Of a stretch of 57,549 bases of DNA, positions 1 to 8,913 are shown in pieces; the first letter of the stretch is position 1; every line of letters starts with the position of its first letter. Source of the DNA: Chitinophagaceae bacterium (GTDB lineage Bacteria; Bacteroidota; Bacteroidia; Chitinophagales; Chitinophagaceae). The stretch is from NCBI GenBank assembly GCA_020437365.1, contig JAGQWM010000010.1:1-57549 (forward strand). The letters are read 5' to 3'. A program made the position numbers and the translations under genes. The notes below the pieces were generated by a model that worked only from the letters and a program-made list of their open reading frames with translations, had not been told where the DNA came from and searched no databases.

Positions 1-219
1 ATCAGCTTTATCAATAAAGAAGATGATTTCGATACCATCGATTGGGAATTTCGTTTCAAAGGCCACGACATGACTTTGCATTACAGTATTTACAATGGCG
101 TATCCCTGTTTCCTACCAAAACAAGAGATGCCCTAAGCAAAGACAATAAAAAAGTGGTAGAACTCGCAGAAGCGATTCAAATAAAATTGCTGAGTGATGA
201 TCAACGGCATATTGCTTAA
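1..219 (+). CDS. C-terminal end of an unrecognised protein (partial)
   Basis: Frame 1 is open from the first base to a TAA at 217-219, giving 72 residues of a protein that starts outside the window. The visible part is rich in Asp, Lys and Phe/Tyr (for example DFDTIDWEFRFKG near the left edge). It looks like a small soluble alpha/beta domain, with no signal, membrane segment or catalytic motif. It converges on rsgA with only 8 bp between the stops. I do not recognise the family. That it is coding is supported by the uninterrupted frame and normal composition. Confidence 0.6.
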   Translation: MSFINKEDDFDTIDWEFRFKGHDMTLHYSIYNGVSLFPTKTRDALSKDNKKVVELAEAIQIKLLSDDQRHIA

Positions 220-227
220 TCTACCCG

Positions 228-1154
228 TTAATATTCTTTTTCGCCCAGGCTTTCTACAATATTGACATAACTTACATAACGGTCTTCCTCTATTTCGCCA
301 TTGGCGACCGCTTCTTTAATGGCACAACCCGGCTCATGAAAATGCAAACAGTTATTGAACTGACAAGCCTGTATTCGGTTTTTCATCTCCGGAAAATAAT
401 GCGACACTTCCTGTTTTTCAATATCCACCAGGCCAAATTCTTTCATGCCCGGCGTATCAATAATGCGGCCACCAAAAGAGAGGTCAAACATTTCGGCAAA
501 AGTTGTCGTGTGTTGCCCTTTGCCACTCCATCCGCTAATTTCTCCCGTTTTCAATACTTGTTCCGGAAGCAGTACATTCAGGATGGAAGATTTTCCCACG
601 CCGCTGTGGCCACTCAATAGCGATGTTTTATTTTTCAAAACTGATGATAATGCTTCAAAACCTTCCTGCTTTGTTGCACTGATAAGAAAAGTTTTGTACC
701 CGACAGTTTCATACATTTTTTGCCAATGCGCAAAGCGATCCAATTCTTTTTGTTTGTAGAGATCCGATTTATTAAAAACAATTATTGGTGGCACATGATA
801 CATTTCCGATGCCACCAGGAACCGATCAATGAATCCTTGCGAAGTCCGCGGCTCTTTTAATGTAGCCACCAAAACAGATTGATCAATATTGGCCGCTACA
901 ATATGGTGCTGGTGTTTATGCCGTGGCGATTGCCTGTTGATATAATTATTTCGCTGCGCAATGGCATGAATAACTGCCGTATGAATGGCTTCATTTTCTA
1001 CTTCAAATTCAACCATATCGCCTACTGCAACGGGATTAGTGGAAGTAATGTCATCAATTTTTAATGCTCCTTTTGTCCGGGCTTTCCAAAATTGCTGTTG
1101 CGCATCTTTGATACTGTACCAACTGCCGGTCGATTTATACACCACTGCTTCCAT
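228..1154 (-). CDS. rsgA: Ribosome small-subunit-dependent GTPase A
   Basis: RsgA is a GTPase that acts in late maturation of the 30S ribosomal subunit. The 308 residues show the family's circular permutation: the G4 motif NKSD (128-131) comes before the P-loop GHSGVGKSS (182-190) and the G3 motif DTPG (233-236). An OB-fold-like N-terminus (about 1-75) precedes the GTPase. A zinc knuckle follows it, with Cys264, Cys269, His271 and Cys277 as likely ligands. The length is normal. The gene lies 27 bp downstream of the BatA-like gene on the same strand, so it may be read from the moxR operon. The function is established for the family and the assignment is secure. Confidence 0.95.
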   Translation of the reverse strand: MEAVVYKSTGSWYSIKDAQQQFWKARTKGALKIDDITSTNPVAVGDMVEFEVENEAIHTAVIHAIAQRNNYINRQSPRHKHQHHIVAANIDQSVLVATLKEPRTSQGFIDRFLVASEMYHVPPIIVFNKSDLYKQKELDRFAHWQKMYETVGYKTFLISATKQEGFEALSSVLKNKTSLLSGHSGVGKSSILNVLLPEQVLKTGEISGWSGKGQHTTTFAEMFDLSFGGRIIDTPGMKEFGLVDIEKQEVSHYFPEMKNRIQACQFNNCLHFHEPGCAIKEAVANGEIEEDRYVSYVNIVESLGEKEY

Positions 1155-1181
1155 GCCTGCAAAATAAATGAATAAAACGCT

Positions 1182-2189
1182 TTATGGAAATTTTCTGAAA
1201 ACAGTGAATCGCAAAAAGATTTCCAGGAATAACAAAGCCAGTGCCGCCAATACGAAAGGGATAAATCTTTCTTCGGCCCGATGATGTGTTATGACCTCAA
1301 CTTTCGATTTTTCTAATTGATTAATTTGCTGATACGTTTCTTCCAATGATTTTTTATCCTTTGCCCGAAAATATTTTCCACCGGTTTCATCAGCTATCTT
1401 TTGCAATAATGCCACATCAATGAAATTGATATCAGGATTTTGTTTTTGTGGTTTTTTAACTTCCGAAATATTTGTAGGCACAGCTCCCATGCCAATGGTA
1501 TATACTTTTATGCCTTTTGCTTTAGTAATTTCCAATGCCGTCAGCGGGTCGATGAGGCGTGTATCCGGTGCATCTTCTTTGCCATCAGTAATTAAAATAA
1601 TGACTTTCGATTTGGCCGTACTTTGTTGCAAACGATCCACAGCCGTAGCCAATCCTTCGCCAATGACTGTACCGTCTTTTAATAATGTGCGGCTTTCCAA
1701 AGAACGGATTTGCTGAATTAAGGTAGCATGGTCCGTTGTTAAAGGGCATTGAGAAAAACTTTCGCCGGAAAAAATGACCAGCCCGATTCTATCAACCGGC
1801 CGGTTCCGTACAAAATCTTCCGCTACTTCCTTGGCTACTTCCATCCGCGAAGGTGGAATATCCTGCGAACCCATACTGCCACTTACATCCATACACAAAA
1901 TAATATCGATGCCTTCACCTTCAGTTTTTTTATCTGTAAATAATTTTTGTGGCCTTGCCAATGCCAATATCAAACAACTCAATGTCAGCAGTCTTATAAT
2001 AAATGGCAAATGGCGAAAGCGGTTTTTCCAGGAATGTATGTTGAAAGCTGCAGCAGTAGAAATAATAAATGCAGCCTCACCTCTATTTTTTTTTCGTACA
2101 TAGCGGCCAATCAATAATGGCAACAGGAGAAACAATCCGAATACGAACGGATAAGCAAAATGCAATTCTTTGATAAAATTATACAGCAT
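1182..2189 (-). CDS. batA: BatA-like VWA-domain membrane protein
   Basis: This 335-residue inner-membrane protein has hydrophobic segments near 12-28, 61-79 and 309-331, with a von Willebrand factor A domain between the second and third. The MIDAS metal site DVSGS is at 101-105, with a further Asp-rich strand in ITDGKEDAPD near 200. It fits BatA of the Bacteroides aerotolerance operon; the precise biochemical role of Bat proteins is not settled. The start codon overlaps the end of the upstream gene by 11 bp, indicating translational coupling. No BatB, BatC or BatE follows, because rsgA comes next. Confidence 0.85.
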   Translation of the reverse strand: MLYNFIKELHFAYPFVFGLFLLLPLLIGRYVRKKNRGEAAFIISTAAAFNIHSWKNRFRHLPFIIRLLTLSCLILALARPQKLFTDKKTEGEGIDIILCMDVSGSMGSQDIPPSRMEVAKEVAEDFVRNRPVDRIGLVIFSGESFSQCPLTTDHATLIQQIRSLESRTLLKDGTVIGEGLATAVDRLQQSTAKSKVIILITDGKEDAPDTRLIDPLTALEITKAKGIKVYTIGMGAVPTNISEVKKPQKQNPDINFIDVALLQKIADETGGKYFRAKDKKSLEETYQQINQLEKSKVEVITHHRAEERFIPFVLAALALLFLEIFLRFTVFRKFP

Positions 2190-3066
2190 TGTTTCTCTCG
2201 TTTTGTTCTATATAATCAATCGCTTTTTTTATTGAAGCAAAAGTTTTTCTGTCGTCATCCTGCACCGGTTTGTATTTAGCAAATTTAACTGCATCACTAT
2301 TACGCAATGCTTCACTTAAATTGTCGTATTGCGTATTATCTTTTATTATATTTTTCAATTGCCATAACAATTCATGAGTGGTTTCCTGCAAGGAAAGAAT
2401 ACCTTTTTTTCTAAAAATATAAACACGGAAAATTCGAACCAATGTAGAATAATATTCTTTCGTTTCCGGGGGCTGTTGTTGCAATCTGTCGAGTTGCTGC
2501 AATGCATCGGTATAGGGATTGGCTATTGCTGCAACGGGCTGAACCGGTTGTATTTTTTTTCTTCTGCGATAAAAATAAATAAGCAATAACACAAACAATA
2601 AACCAACGGCAATCCACCACCAGGGAAATTTTTTCTTCGGTACTTCAACCGCCATTATATCTTTTATGTCGTGATAATCCTGTTCGGGATCAAAATGGCT
2701 GAATACGACATCAATATGGAGTGGAGATGAATAAATCTTTTTTGACAACGAAAAGACCGGAATCTGCCAGCGGCCCGAATCGAAACTGGTAAGTTTATAT
2801 TTTTGAACAATTGTTTTTCCTGCTTTACCGGCAAGGCTATCAACAGGAAGTTTGTCCAGGATTTCAAAATGTTCGATGGAATCGGGAAGTGTAAATGAAA
2901 GTTTGGATTGTAAAGGCACTTGCCATTCAATGGTCAGTAGAAAGGGTTCACCAATTAAAATTTTTTGTTTATCAGTCGAAACTGAAATATGCGTTGCTGC
3001 CTGGCAAAAGGCAACGATCAGTATCATTTGAAAAACGCCGGTTAGTAAAAATTTTCTCATCCTCAT
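2179..3066 (-). CDS. BatD/DUF4381-like membrane-anchored protein of the Bat operon
   Basis: The 295 residues begin with a signal peptide (about 1-23) and continue with a periplasmic beta-rich domain (about 25-140). A single TM helix at 148-166 starts with a Trp cluster and ends in a basic stop-transfer stretch. The C-terminal cytosolic helical domain is about 170-295. This layout matches the small BatD-like or DUF4381-like member found between the DUF58 and BatA genes in Bacteroidota. The gene overlaps both neighbours (4 bp upstream, 11 bp downstream), so the four proteins are probably made together. A scaffold role around MoxR is inference. Confidence 0.65.
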   Translation of the reverse strand: MRMRKFLLTGVFQMILIVAFCQAATHISVSTDKQKILIGEPFLLTIEWQVPLQSKLSFTLPDSIEHFEILDKLPVDSLAGKAGKTIVQKYKLTSFDSGRWQIPVFSLSKKIYSSPLHIDVVFSHFDPEQDYHDIKDIMAVEVPKKKFPWWWIAVGLLFVLLLIYFYRRRKKIQPVQPVAAIANPYTDALQQLDRLQQQPPETKEYYSTLVRIFRVYIFRKKGILSLQETTHELLWQLKNIIKDNTQYDNLSEALRNSDAVKFAKYKPVQDDDRKTFASIKKAIDYIEQNERNNAV

Positions 3067-3941
3067 TTTTGTTTATTGCGGCTAAGAAAAAACCGTTGCA
3101 ATACTTTTACATAATCTTCATTCGTTTTTACATGCAATAAGTCGCTGCCGGCTTTTTTAAAAGTTTCGGTACTGAATTGTGTAATATTGAAGAAGGCTTG
3201 TTCGTAACTGTATTTTACAAATTGATTGTTGCTGTCAATCCATTTCGTAGCACCCGTTTCTGCATCTTCTACCAAAATCAATCCGGCATCAGGTAATTGT
3301 TTATCCATTTTATCATATACTTTTATACCAATGATGTCATGTTTTTTACTGGCAATACGTAATGCATCTTCGTAACCGGTATCAATAAAATCGCTGAGGA
3401 CAAAAGCAATACTTTTTTGTTTGGTGGCATTGGAAAAAAAACGAAGCGCTGTATTCACAGCAGTTCCTTTTCGGTCGGTTTCTTTGCTCAACAATTCCCG
3501 CACAATATATAAAGCCTGTTGCTTTCCTTTTTTGGGTGGTATAAATGCTTCCACTTTATCGCTGTAAAAAATCACTCCCACTTTATCGGCATTATTCACG
3601 GCAGAAAAACTTAACACCGCTGCTATTTCCGTAATCATATCTTTTTTTCTCGATACTTCCGTACCGAATAAAGAACTGGCACTTATATCGACCAACAACA
3701 TCACTGTTAATTCTCTTTCTTCTTCAAATAATTTACTGTACGGATGTCCTAACCTTGCCGATACATTCCAATCGATAAAACGAATATCATCACCTGCTGC
3801 ATATTCTCTCACTTCCCGAAACGACATACCTTTTCCTTTGAAGGCGCTGTGGTATTCGCCGGTAAAAAGGTCGCTTGTCAGTTTTTTACTTTTGATTTCA
3901 AGCTCCCTGACTTTTTTAATTATTTCTTTTGTCGTCAGCAT
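3063..3941 (-). CDS. DUF58 domain protein
   Basis: This 292-residue cytosolic protein carries the DUF58 signature around residues 41-65, where the segment YAAGDDIRFIDWNVSARLG is nearly canonical. A VWA-like fold follows, with a partial MIDAS, DISAS, at 85-89. DUF58 proteins almost always accompany MoxR ATPases, as here: moxR ends 21 bp upstream. The stop overlaps the next start by 4 bp (ATGA). No membrane segment is visible. The likely role is as adaptor or substrate partner of the MoxR ATPase, inferred from the conserved gene pairing. Confidence 0.88.
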   Translation of the reverse strand: MLTTKEIIKKVRELEIKSKKLTSDLFTGEYHSAFKGKGMSFREVREYAAGDDIRFIDWNVSARLGHPYSKLFEEERELTVMLLVDISASSLFGTEVSRKKDMITEIAAVLSFSAVNNADKVGVIFYSDKVEAFIPPKKGKQQALYIVRELLSKETDRKGTAVNTALRFFSNATKQKSIAFVLSDFIDTGYEDALRIASKKHDIIGIKVYDKMDKQLPDAGLILVEDAETGATKWIDSNNQFVKYSYEQAFFNITQFSTETFKKAGSDLLHVKTNEDYVKVLQRFFLSRNKQK

Positions 3942-3962
3942 AAGGGCAAATTCTTTTTTGAA

Positions 3963-4961
3963 TCAGGGAACATTAATTTGTTTCAAAATATCTTCAATCA
4001 CATCTTCGGCTTTTACATTTTCAGCTTCCGCTTCATAGGTCAATCCAATCCGATGCCGTAAAACATCATGACAAATTGATCTTACATCTTCGGGAATGAC
4101 AAATCCTCTTTTATTTAAAAACGCCTGGGCTTTGGATGCCAGTCCCAGGTTAATACTGCCGCGGGGCGAAGCGCCGTAAGCCAGTAAAGGTTGTAAATTT
4201 TCAAGATGATATTTTTCCGGTTGTCTTGTCGCAAAAACAATATCCAGGATATACTGTTCTATTTTTTCGTCCATATAAATTTCTGCTGTCAGTTTTTTAG
4301 CTTTCAACACTTCATTGATTGATACCACTTGTTTTATGGTTGGAAATTCACCACGAATATTTTTACGGAGAATCATTTGTTCTTCGGGCATCGTTGGGTA
4401 ATCAACAATTACTTTCATGATAAACCGATCTACCTGTGCCTCCGGCAATGGATATGTTCCTTCCTGCTCCAATGGATTTTGTGTCGCTAACACCAAAAAA
4501 GGTTCTTCCAATTTATACGTTGTATCGCCGATGGTAACCTGTCTTTCCTGCATGGCTTCAAGCAAAGCACTTTGCACTTTGGCCGGTGCCCTGTTGATTT
4601 CATCGGCCAGGATAAAATTGGCAAAGATGGGGCCTTTTCTCACTACAAATTCGTTTGTCTGTTGCTGATAGATCATGGTGCCAATAACATCGGCCGGTAA
4701 TAAATCCGGTGTAAATTGTATGCGGTTAAATGGTGCATGAATAGCTTCCGCCATCGATTTGATGGTTAATGTTTTGGCCAGGCCGGGCACACCTTCCAAT
4801 AACACATGGCCATTGCTCAATAAACCAATCAACAAACGGTCGAGCATATAACTTTGCCCGACAATCACCTGACCGATTTCCTCTTTGAGCGTATCCATAA
4901 ATTTGCCGGCATAACTGATTTTGTCATTCAAGGCCTTAATATCTTCTGCAGTTTTTAACAT
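3963..4961 (-). CDS. MoxR-family AAA+ ATPase
   Basis: MoxR ATPases are AAA+ chaperone-like enzymes thought to insert cofactors or remodel VWA-domain partners. With the ATG at 4961 the protein is 332 residues. Visible motifs are Walker A GVPGLAKT (57-64), Walker B LADEIN (118-123), sensor-1 ATQNP (159-163) and an Arg-finger region at VDRF (177-180). The frame extends upstream to a TTG at 4985, but the ATG gives the usual N-terminus and is preferred. It is the first gene of a minus-strand operon with DUF58, BatD-like, BatA-like and possibly rsgA. The 150-bp gap to the divergent lipoprotein gene should hold its promoter, but no clear box is seen there. Confidence 0.92.
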   Translation of the reverse strand: MLKTAEDIKALNDKISYAGKFMDTLKEEIGQVIVGQSYMLDRLLIGLLSNGHVLLEGVPGLAKTLTIKSMAEAIHAPFNRIQFTPDLLPADVIGTMIYQQQTNEFVVRKGPIFANFILADEINRAPAKVQSALLEAMQERQVTIGDTTYKLEEPFLVLATQNPLEQEGTYPLPEAQVDRFIMKVIVDYPTMPEEQMILRKNIRGEFPTIKQVVSINEVLKAKKLTAEIYMDEKIEQYILDIVFATRQPEKYHLENLQPLLAYGASPRGSINLGLASKAQAFLNKRGFVIPEDVRSICHDVLRHRIGLTYEAEAENVKAEDVIEDILKQINVP

Positions 4962-5111
4962 ATCATTTAAATTAAGTGAGCACAAAATACGAACTTGCTA
5001 CAAGCAATTATTTTGCCGATATTATGAATGGTAAAAATTCGGTATCAGATTTGTGGTTTATACGCTATTTTAACCCATTTTGATTCATTACTTTTAGCAA
5101 AATTCAATACT

Positions 5112-5570
5112 ATGAAAAAATATTTGCAAGCCCTTTCCATTAGTTTTTTGTTGGTAGGATTTATTTTGCCTTCTTGTAAAAAAGATTCCAATACACCTAC
5201 TCCTAAAACAAAGACAACATTAATCTCTCAAAGTTCCTGGAAATTCAGTTCGGCTACTGCCGGCGGTGTTGATGTTTCCGGTTCATTGCAGAATTGCCAG
5301 AAAGACAATATTCTCACCTTCAATGCCGGTGGCACCGGTACTTTAGATGAAGGCCCCACAAAATGTAATTCCGGTGACCCGCAAGTGGGTGCTTTTACCT
5401 GGAATTTTCAAAACAGTGAAACAATTTTGTTTGTGTCTGCCACCATTTTTACCGGCGGCAGCAGTACATTTAATATTGTATCATTGACAGAAACACAGTT
5501 GGTTGTGTCTTTTGAATACACGCCATCGAGTGGGCCAACCGTTATAGTCATCGCCACATTTGTACATTAA
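5112..5570 (+). CDS. Lipocalin-like lipoprotein
   Basis: Starting at the ATG at 5112, the 152-residue protein has a lipoprotein signal peptide with lipobox ILPSC (Cys22). A Lys/Asp/Thr/Pro linker follows, then a beta-rich domain with alternating hydrophobic strands that resembles the small lipocalin-like domains common in Bacteroidota. Typical features are a Trp early in the domain (SSWKFSS) and a GGTGT turn. An upstream in-frame start at 5028 is rejected because it would bury the signal peptide. The end overlaps the convergent nadE stop by 4 bp. Ligand and role are unknown. Confidence 0.65.
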   Translation: MKKYLQALSISFLLVGFILPSCKKDSNTPTPKTKTTLISQSSWKFSSATAGGVDVSGSLQNCQKDNILTFNAGGTGTLDEGPTKCNSGDPQVGAFTWNFQNSETILFVSATIFTGGSSTFNIVSLTETQLVVSFEYTPSSGPTVIVIATFVH

Positions 5571-7249
5571 GAAAGGTATTTACCAACAATGGGCACCCTA
5601 CGGCCAACACCAAAGGCTTTGGGTGAAATCCGTATGATGGGACAAAACTGGTTTCGTTTGTATTCATTGATATTGACCATTTTCAACACCCGGTCCACCA
5701 ATGCAGCATCAAAACCTTGTTTTTTAATTTCATGCGGCCCGTTTGTTTTTTCAATGTACTGATAAAGAATTTCGTCCAGAATTTTATACTCGGGCAACGA
5801 ATCCGAATCTTTTTGTCCCGGCCGTAGTTCTGCCGACGGTGCTTTATCAATGATATGTTGTGGAATAATTGCTGCATGGCGGTTTATATATTTTGCCAAA
5901 GCATACACTTGCATTTTATAACAATCGCCAAGAACACCAAGGCCTCCGGCCATATCGCCATACAAAGTGCCATACCCGGTTGCCAGTTCACTTTTGTTGG
6001 AAGTGTTCAATAAAATATATCCAAATTTATTGGCCAATGCCATCAAAATATTTCCCCTTGTGCGGGATTGAATATTTTCTTCGGCTACGCCAAAAGGAAG
6101 ATTGTTGAAGGAACTTTCTAATGCCGACAAAAAACTTTCGTAAATATTTTTAATCGGAATAATATCATACGGATTGTTCAAATTTTTGCTCAATGCTTCG
6201 GCATCTGCTACGGAATGTGTGGTAGAAAACTCCGAGGGCATCAATATAGCTTTTACATTTTCGCTGCCCAATGCTGTACAAGCCAATGCTAGTGTTACGG
6301 CACTGTCAATACCGCCACTACTACCAAGAATAGCTTTGGAGAATCCCATTTTTTGAAAATAATCTTTGATACCCATAATAATGGCATCATGTACTGCATC
6401 AATATTTAAGTGATAGTCAAGTGTAGGCGGATCCAATTCCGCATCAGGCAAGTTGGCAGCAATCGTTTTTACCGGCGCTGCAAAATGACCATCGTCCAAT
6501 AATGTTACCATCGAAAATGCTTCTTCAAAAAGCGGCAATTGTTGAATGAGATTGGCATCTTTATCAAAAACCAACGAGCCACCATCAAAAACAATTTCAG
6601 TTTGGCTGCCGACACAATTATTATAAATCATCGGCAGTTTGTATTTACTTACATTCAATTTTACAATGGCCTTACGGTCTTCCACATGTGTATAATCGAA
6701 TGGAGAAGCCGAAATATTTATCATTACATCCGGTGCATATTGCATCAATTCATCCATCGGGCAAGTACGGTACATCGGATTATCGCCCAAATTCCAGATG
6801 TCTTCGCAAATGGTAACGGCTATTTTCTTTCCTTTGAATGGAACAATATTCCAATGATATGCCGGTTCGAAATAACGGTACTCATCAAATACATCGTAAT
6901 TAGGCAAACACGTTTTATGCACAACATTTTTCACTTCTTTTTCGAAAAGAAAAAAAGCGGCATTGAATAAATCTTTTCCTTCCCGAATCGGGTTTTTGTC
7001 CGGCGCACCTATCAATACACCAATCGTATCGGCATGAGCTTTTATGATTTCAATGGCTTGCTCACATTTATTTATAAAATCATCGAAGTCCAAGAAATCT
7101 CTCGGCGGATAACCACAAACACATAACTCTGTAAAAACAACGAGCTCGGCGCCTTGTTCTTTTGCTTTTGCAATGCCTTCAATTATTTTTTGGGTATTGG
7201 CTTCAAAATTGCCGATGTGATAATTTTGTTGCGCCAGTGCAATTTTCAT
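5567..7249 (-). CDS. nadE: Glutamine-dependent NAD+ synthetase
   Basis: NadE makes NAD+ from nicotinic acid adenine dinucleotide, ATP and glutamine. The 560 residues contain an N-terminal nitrilase-type glutaminase with the catalytic triad Glu41 (FTELC), Lys112 (HKTCLPNY) and Cys148 (TICEDIW). The C-terminal synthetase domain has the ATP-pyrophosphatase P-loop GSSGGIDSA (309-317). The conserved segment TGYGTLYGDMAGG is also present. The length fits the two-domain enzyme. nadE sits divergently beside gldB. A TAATTTTG box is readable on the minus strand just upstream of the ATG. Confidence 0.96.
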   Translation of the reverse strand: MKIALAQQNYHIGNFEANTQKIIEGIAKAKEQGAELVVFTELCVCGYPPRDFLDFDDFINKCEQAIEIIKAHADTIGVLIGAPDKNPIREGKDLFNAAFFLFEKEVKNVVHKTCLPNYDVFDEYRYFEPAYHWNIVPFKGKKIAVTICEDIWNLGDNPMYRTCPMDELMQYAPDVMINISASPFDYTHVEDRKAIVKLNVSKYKLPMIYNNCVGSQTEIVFDGGSLVFDKDANLIQQLPLFEEAFSMVTLLDDGHFAAPVKTIAANLPDAELDPPTLDYHLNIDAVHDAIIMGIKDYFQKMGFSKAILGSSGGIDSAVTLALACTALGSENVKAILMPSEFSTTHSVADAEALSKNLNNPYDIIPIKNIYESFLSALESSFNNLPFGVAEENIQSRTRGNILMALANKFGYILLNTSNKSELATGYGTLYGDMAGGLGVLGDCYKMQVYALAKYINRHAAIIPQHIIDKAPSAELRPGQKDSDSLPEYKILDEILYQYIEKTNGPHEIKKQGFDAALVDRVLKMVNINEYKRNQFCPIIRISPKAFGVGRRVPIVGKYLS

Positions 7250-7253
7250 ACGG

Positions 7254-7261
7254 CAAAATTA
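7254..7261 (-). promoter_or_regulatory. Possible -7 box of nadE
   Basis: On the minus strand this reads TAATTTTG, matching the Bacteroidota -7 consensus TAnnTTTG. However, the box ends only 4 bp before the nadE ATG, and I see no TTG at the expected -33 distance. If real, the transcript would be nearly leaderless. Weak call. Confidence 0.25.
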
Positions 7262-7299
7262 AAGTAATGCGGTGCTAAATTCACTAAATTTTATTCCGA

Positions 7300-7307
7300 T
7301 ATTTTTG
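7300..7307 (+). promoter_or_regulatory. Possible -7 box of gldB
   Basis: TATTTTTG matches TAnnTTTG and lies 59 bp before the preferred gldB ATG at 7366. No TTG is present 17-23 bp upstream, so only half of the promoter consensus is met. The position in the nadE/gldB divergent gap is sensible. Confidence 0.3.
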
Positions 7308-7365
7308 CCATGACAACAAACTGGATTTATCCACGTTAATGATGACAAAAACAAACTATGCATCC

Positions 7366-8397
7366 ATGAAAAAAATCAGTATTCTCCTGCTGAGTATGCT
7401 TGTATTTGCTGCTTGCAAAAACAAAAAAAATATTCCTGATGTTTCGGATATAAATGTACAATTGAAATGGGAACGGTTTGACCATGATTTTTTCGCCCTC
7501 GACACGAATGACCTGCCAAACGGTTTGAACAAACTACAGGAAAAAAATCCGCTTATCACTACTTTATTTCTCCAAAATGTATTGGGGCTCGATAGTGCTC
7601 AATACCTGGCCGGTACGAAACGTTTTTTACAAACCAGCCGCCAGTTGGAAGACACCGTCAATATTGTTTTTAAAAACACACATCCCATTGAAAAAGAATT
7701 TACCCGTGCTTTTCAATTCATTAAATATTATTTTCCCCAATACAAAGTACCAAAGATTGTTACCATCGTTGGCCCGGTAGATGCGTTGGCACAATCGGAA
7801 AGCGGACCGACACCGGATTTTATCCGCCCCGGCATTCTTGGTATCAGTTTACAATTTTATCTCGGCAAAAATTTCTCCGTATATAGTTTTCCTTTTTATA
7901 TAGAAAATGTAGCGCCGAGATACAGAAGTGTTCGGTTCAGTAAAGAATATATAGTGGCTGATGCCATGAAATTGATTATCCCGGATATTTTCCCCGATAA
8001 AAGTGCAGGCAAACCACTCGTTGAACAGATGGTAGAGAAAGGAAAACAATGGTATTTATTAGATAAAATTTTACCCTATACCGCCGATTCCGTAAAAACA
8101 GGATACACGCAACAACAACTCGATTGGTGCCATGAGAATGAAGGAATGATTTGGACGTATATAGTCAAAAATGAAAACCTGCAATCTTTAAGCCCTGCCG
8201 TGATTCAGAATTATATTGGCGAAGGGCCATTTACGCCCGGTTTTCCGCCGGATTATTCACCCGGCAATATCGGCCAGTGGATTGGTTGGCAGTTTATCAA
8301 AAAATATGTAGAAAAAAATCCTGATATCAAACTTGATGTGCTGATGAATACCGATGCAGCCACTATTATCAGGGAAGCTAAATACAAGCCGAAATAA
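7366..8397 (+). CDS. gldB: Gliding motility lipoprotein GldB
   Basis: GldB is a lipoprotein required for gliding in Flavobacterium. Using the ATG at 7366, the 343-residue protein has a lipoprotein signal peptide with lipobox VFAAC (Cys17) followed by a Lys/Asn linker. The segment VQLKWERFDHDFFALD is the kind of N-terminal motif seen in GldB, and the length fits. Two ATGs further upstream (7339, 7342) would add nine residues before the signal peptide. The neighbour nadE is also typical of the gldB locus as I recall it. gldC, often directly downstream of gldB, is not here; the convergent apaG follows instead. Confidence 0.88.
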   Translation: MKKISILLLSMLVFAACKNKKNIPDVSDINVQLKWERFDHDFFALDTNDLPNGLNKLQEKNPLITTLFLQNVLGLDSAQYLAGTKRFLQTSRQLEDTVNIVFKNTHPIEKEFTRAFQFIKYYFPQYKVPKIVTIVGPVDALAQSESGPTPDFIRPGILGISLQFYLGKNFSVYSFPFYIENVAPRYRSVRFSKEYIVADAMKLIIPDIFPDKSAGKPLVEQMVEKGKQWYLLDKILPYTADSVKTGYTQQQLDWCHENEGMIWTYIVKNENLQSLSPAVIQNYIGEGPFTPGFPPDYSPGNIGQWIGWQFIKKYVEKNPDIKLDVLMNTDAATIIREAKYKPK

Positions 8398-8430
8398 AAA
8401 ATAGCATCTTTAACAAAGATTAATTTTTCT
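8398..8430. terminator. Short A/T-flanked hairpin between gldB and apaG
   Basis: The inverted repeat ATCTTT/AAAGAT (8406-8411 and 8415-8420, loop AAC) is preceded by an A-run and followed by TTAATTTTT. It lies between convergent stops and could end transcription from both sides. The stem is weak (one G-C pair per arm), hence moderate confidence. Confidence 0.4.
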
Positions 8431-8806
8431 TCATCGGCACAATCATTTCGAAAGTTGGAATGCTGACATCGAACATTTGCTTGCTATGCAGATTTTCCAT
8501 TTGGTAAATGCCATGCATTTTCCCCAATTCGGTACGCAGATTACAACCACTTACATATTGATAACTTTCGCCCGGCAACATAATAGGTTGTACGCCAACC
8601 ACGCCTTCGCCTTCTACTTCACGGTGGGTGCCATTGCTATCAAAAATATACCAGTGGCGGCGGTGTAGTTTTACCGGAAATGAATTATGATTTTCCAAAG
8701 TAATGCGATAAGCAAACATGTATTCCGATTGCAAGGGATTGCTGTAATCGGACTGGTAGAAAGTCTCTACACTTACTTTTACGCCTTCGGAAATCAAGCT
8801 GGTCAT
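8420..8806 (-). CDS. apaG: ApaG-domain protein
   Basis: This 128-residue protein spans the ApaG/DUF525 domain over nearly its full length, with the characteristic pattern YRITLENHNSFPVKLHRRHW and the later GVVGVQPIMLPGESYQYVSG. The fold is an Ig-like beta sandwich. ApaG was linked genetically to Co2+/Mg2+ handling in enterobacteria; its molecular role is not settled. Single gene, convergent with gldB and divergent from icd. No signal or membrane segment, so cytosolic. Confidence 0.93.
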   Translation of the reverse strand: MTSLISEGVKVSVETFYQSDYSNPLQSEYMFAYRITLENHNSFPVKLHRRHWYIFDSNGTHREVEGEGVVGVQPIMLPGESYQYVSGCNLRTELGKMHGIYQMENLHSKQMFDVSIPTFEMIVPMKKN

Positions 8807-8879
8807 AGCATAAAAATAATAAAATTAATGGCAATTCAAACTTGTAAGCCTTTTAACGGTTTTTTCCTTTCGAAGCGCT

Positions 8880-8887
8880 TAATTTTG
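8880..8887 (+). promoter_or_regulatory. Possible -7 box of icd
   Basis: TAATTTTG matches the TAnnTTTG consensus and is 27 bp before the icd ATG, a sensible distance. The -33 TTG is not found at the usual spacing. It directly follows the 8-bp palindrome AAGCGCTT (its last base is shared). Confidence 0.35.
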
Positions 8888-8913
8888 CAGCTCGAATTAC
8901 AAAAAAACAAACC

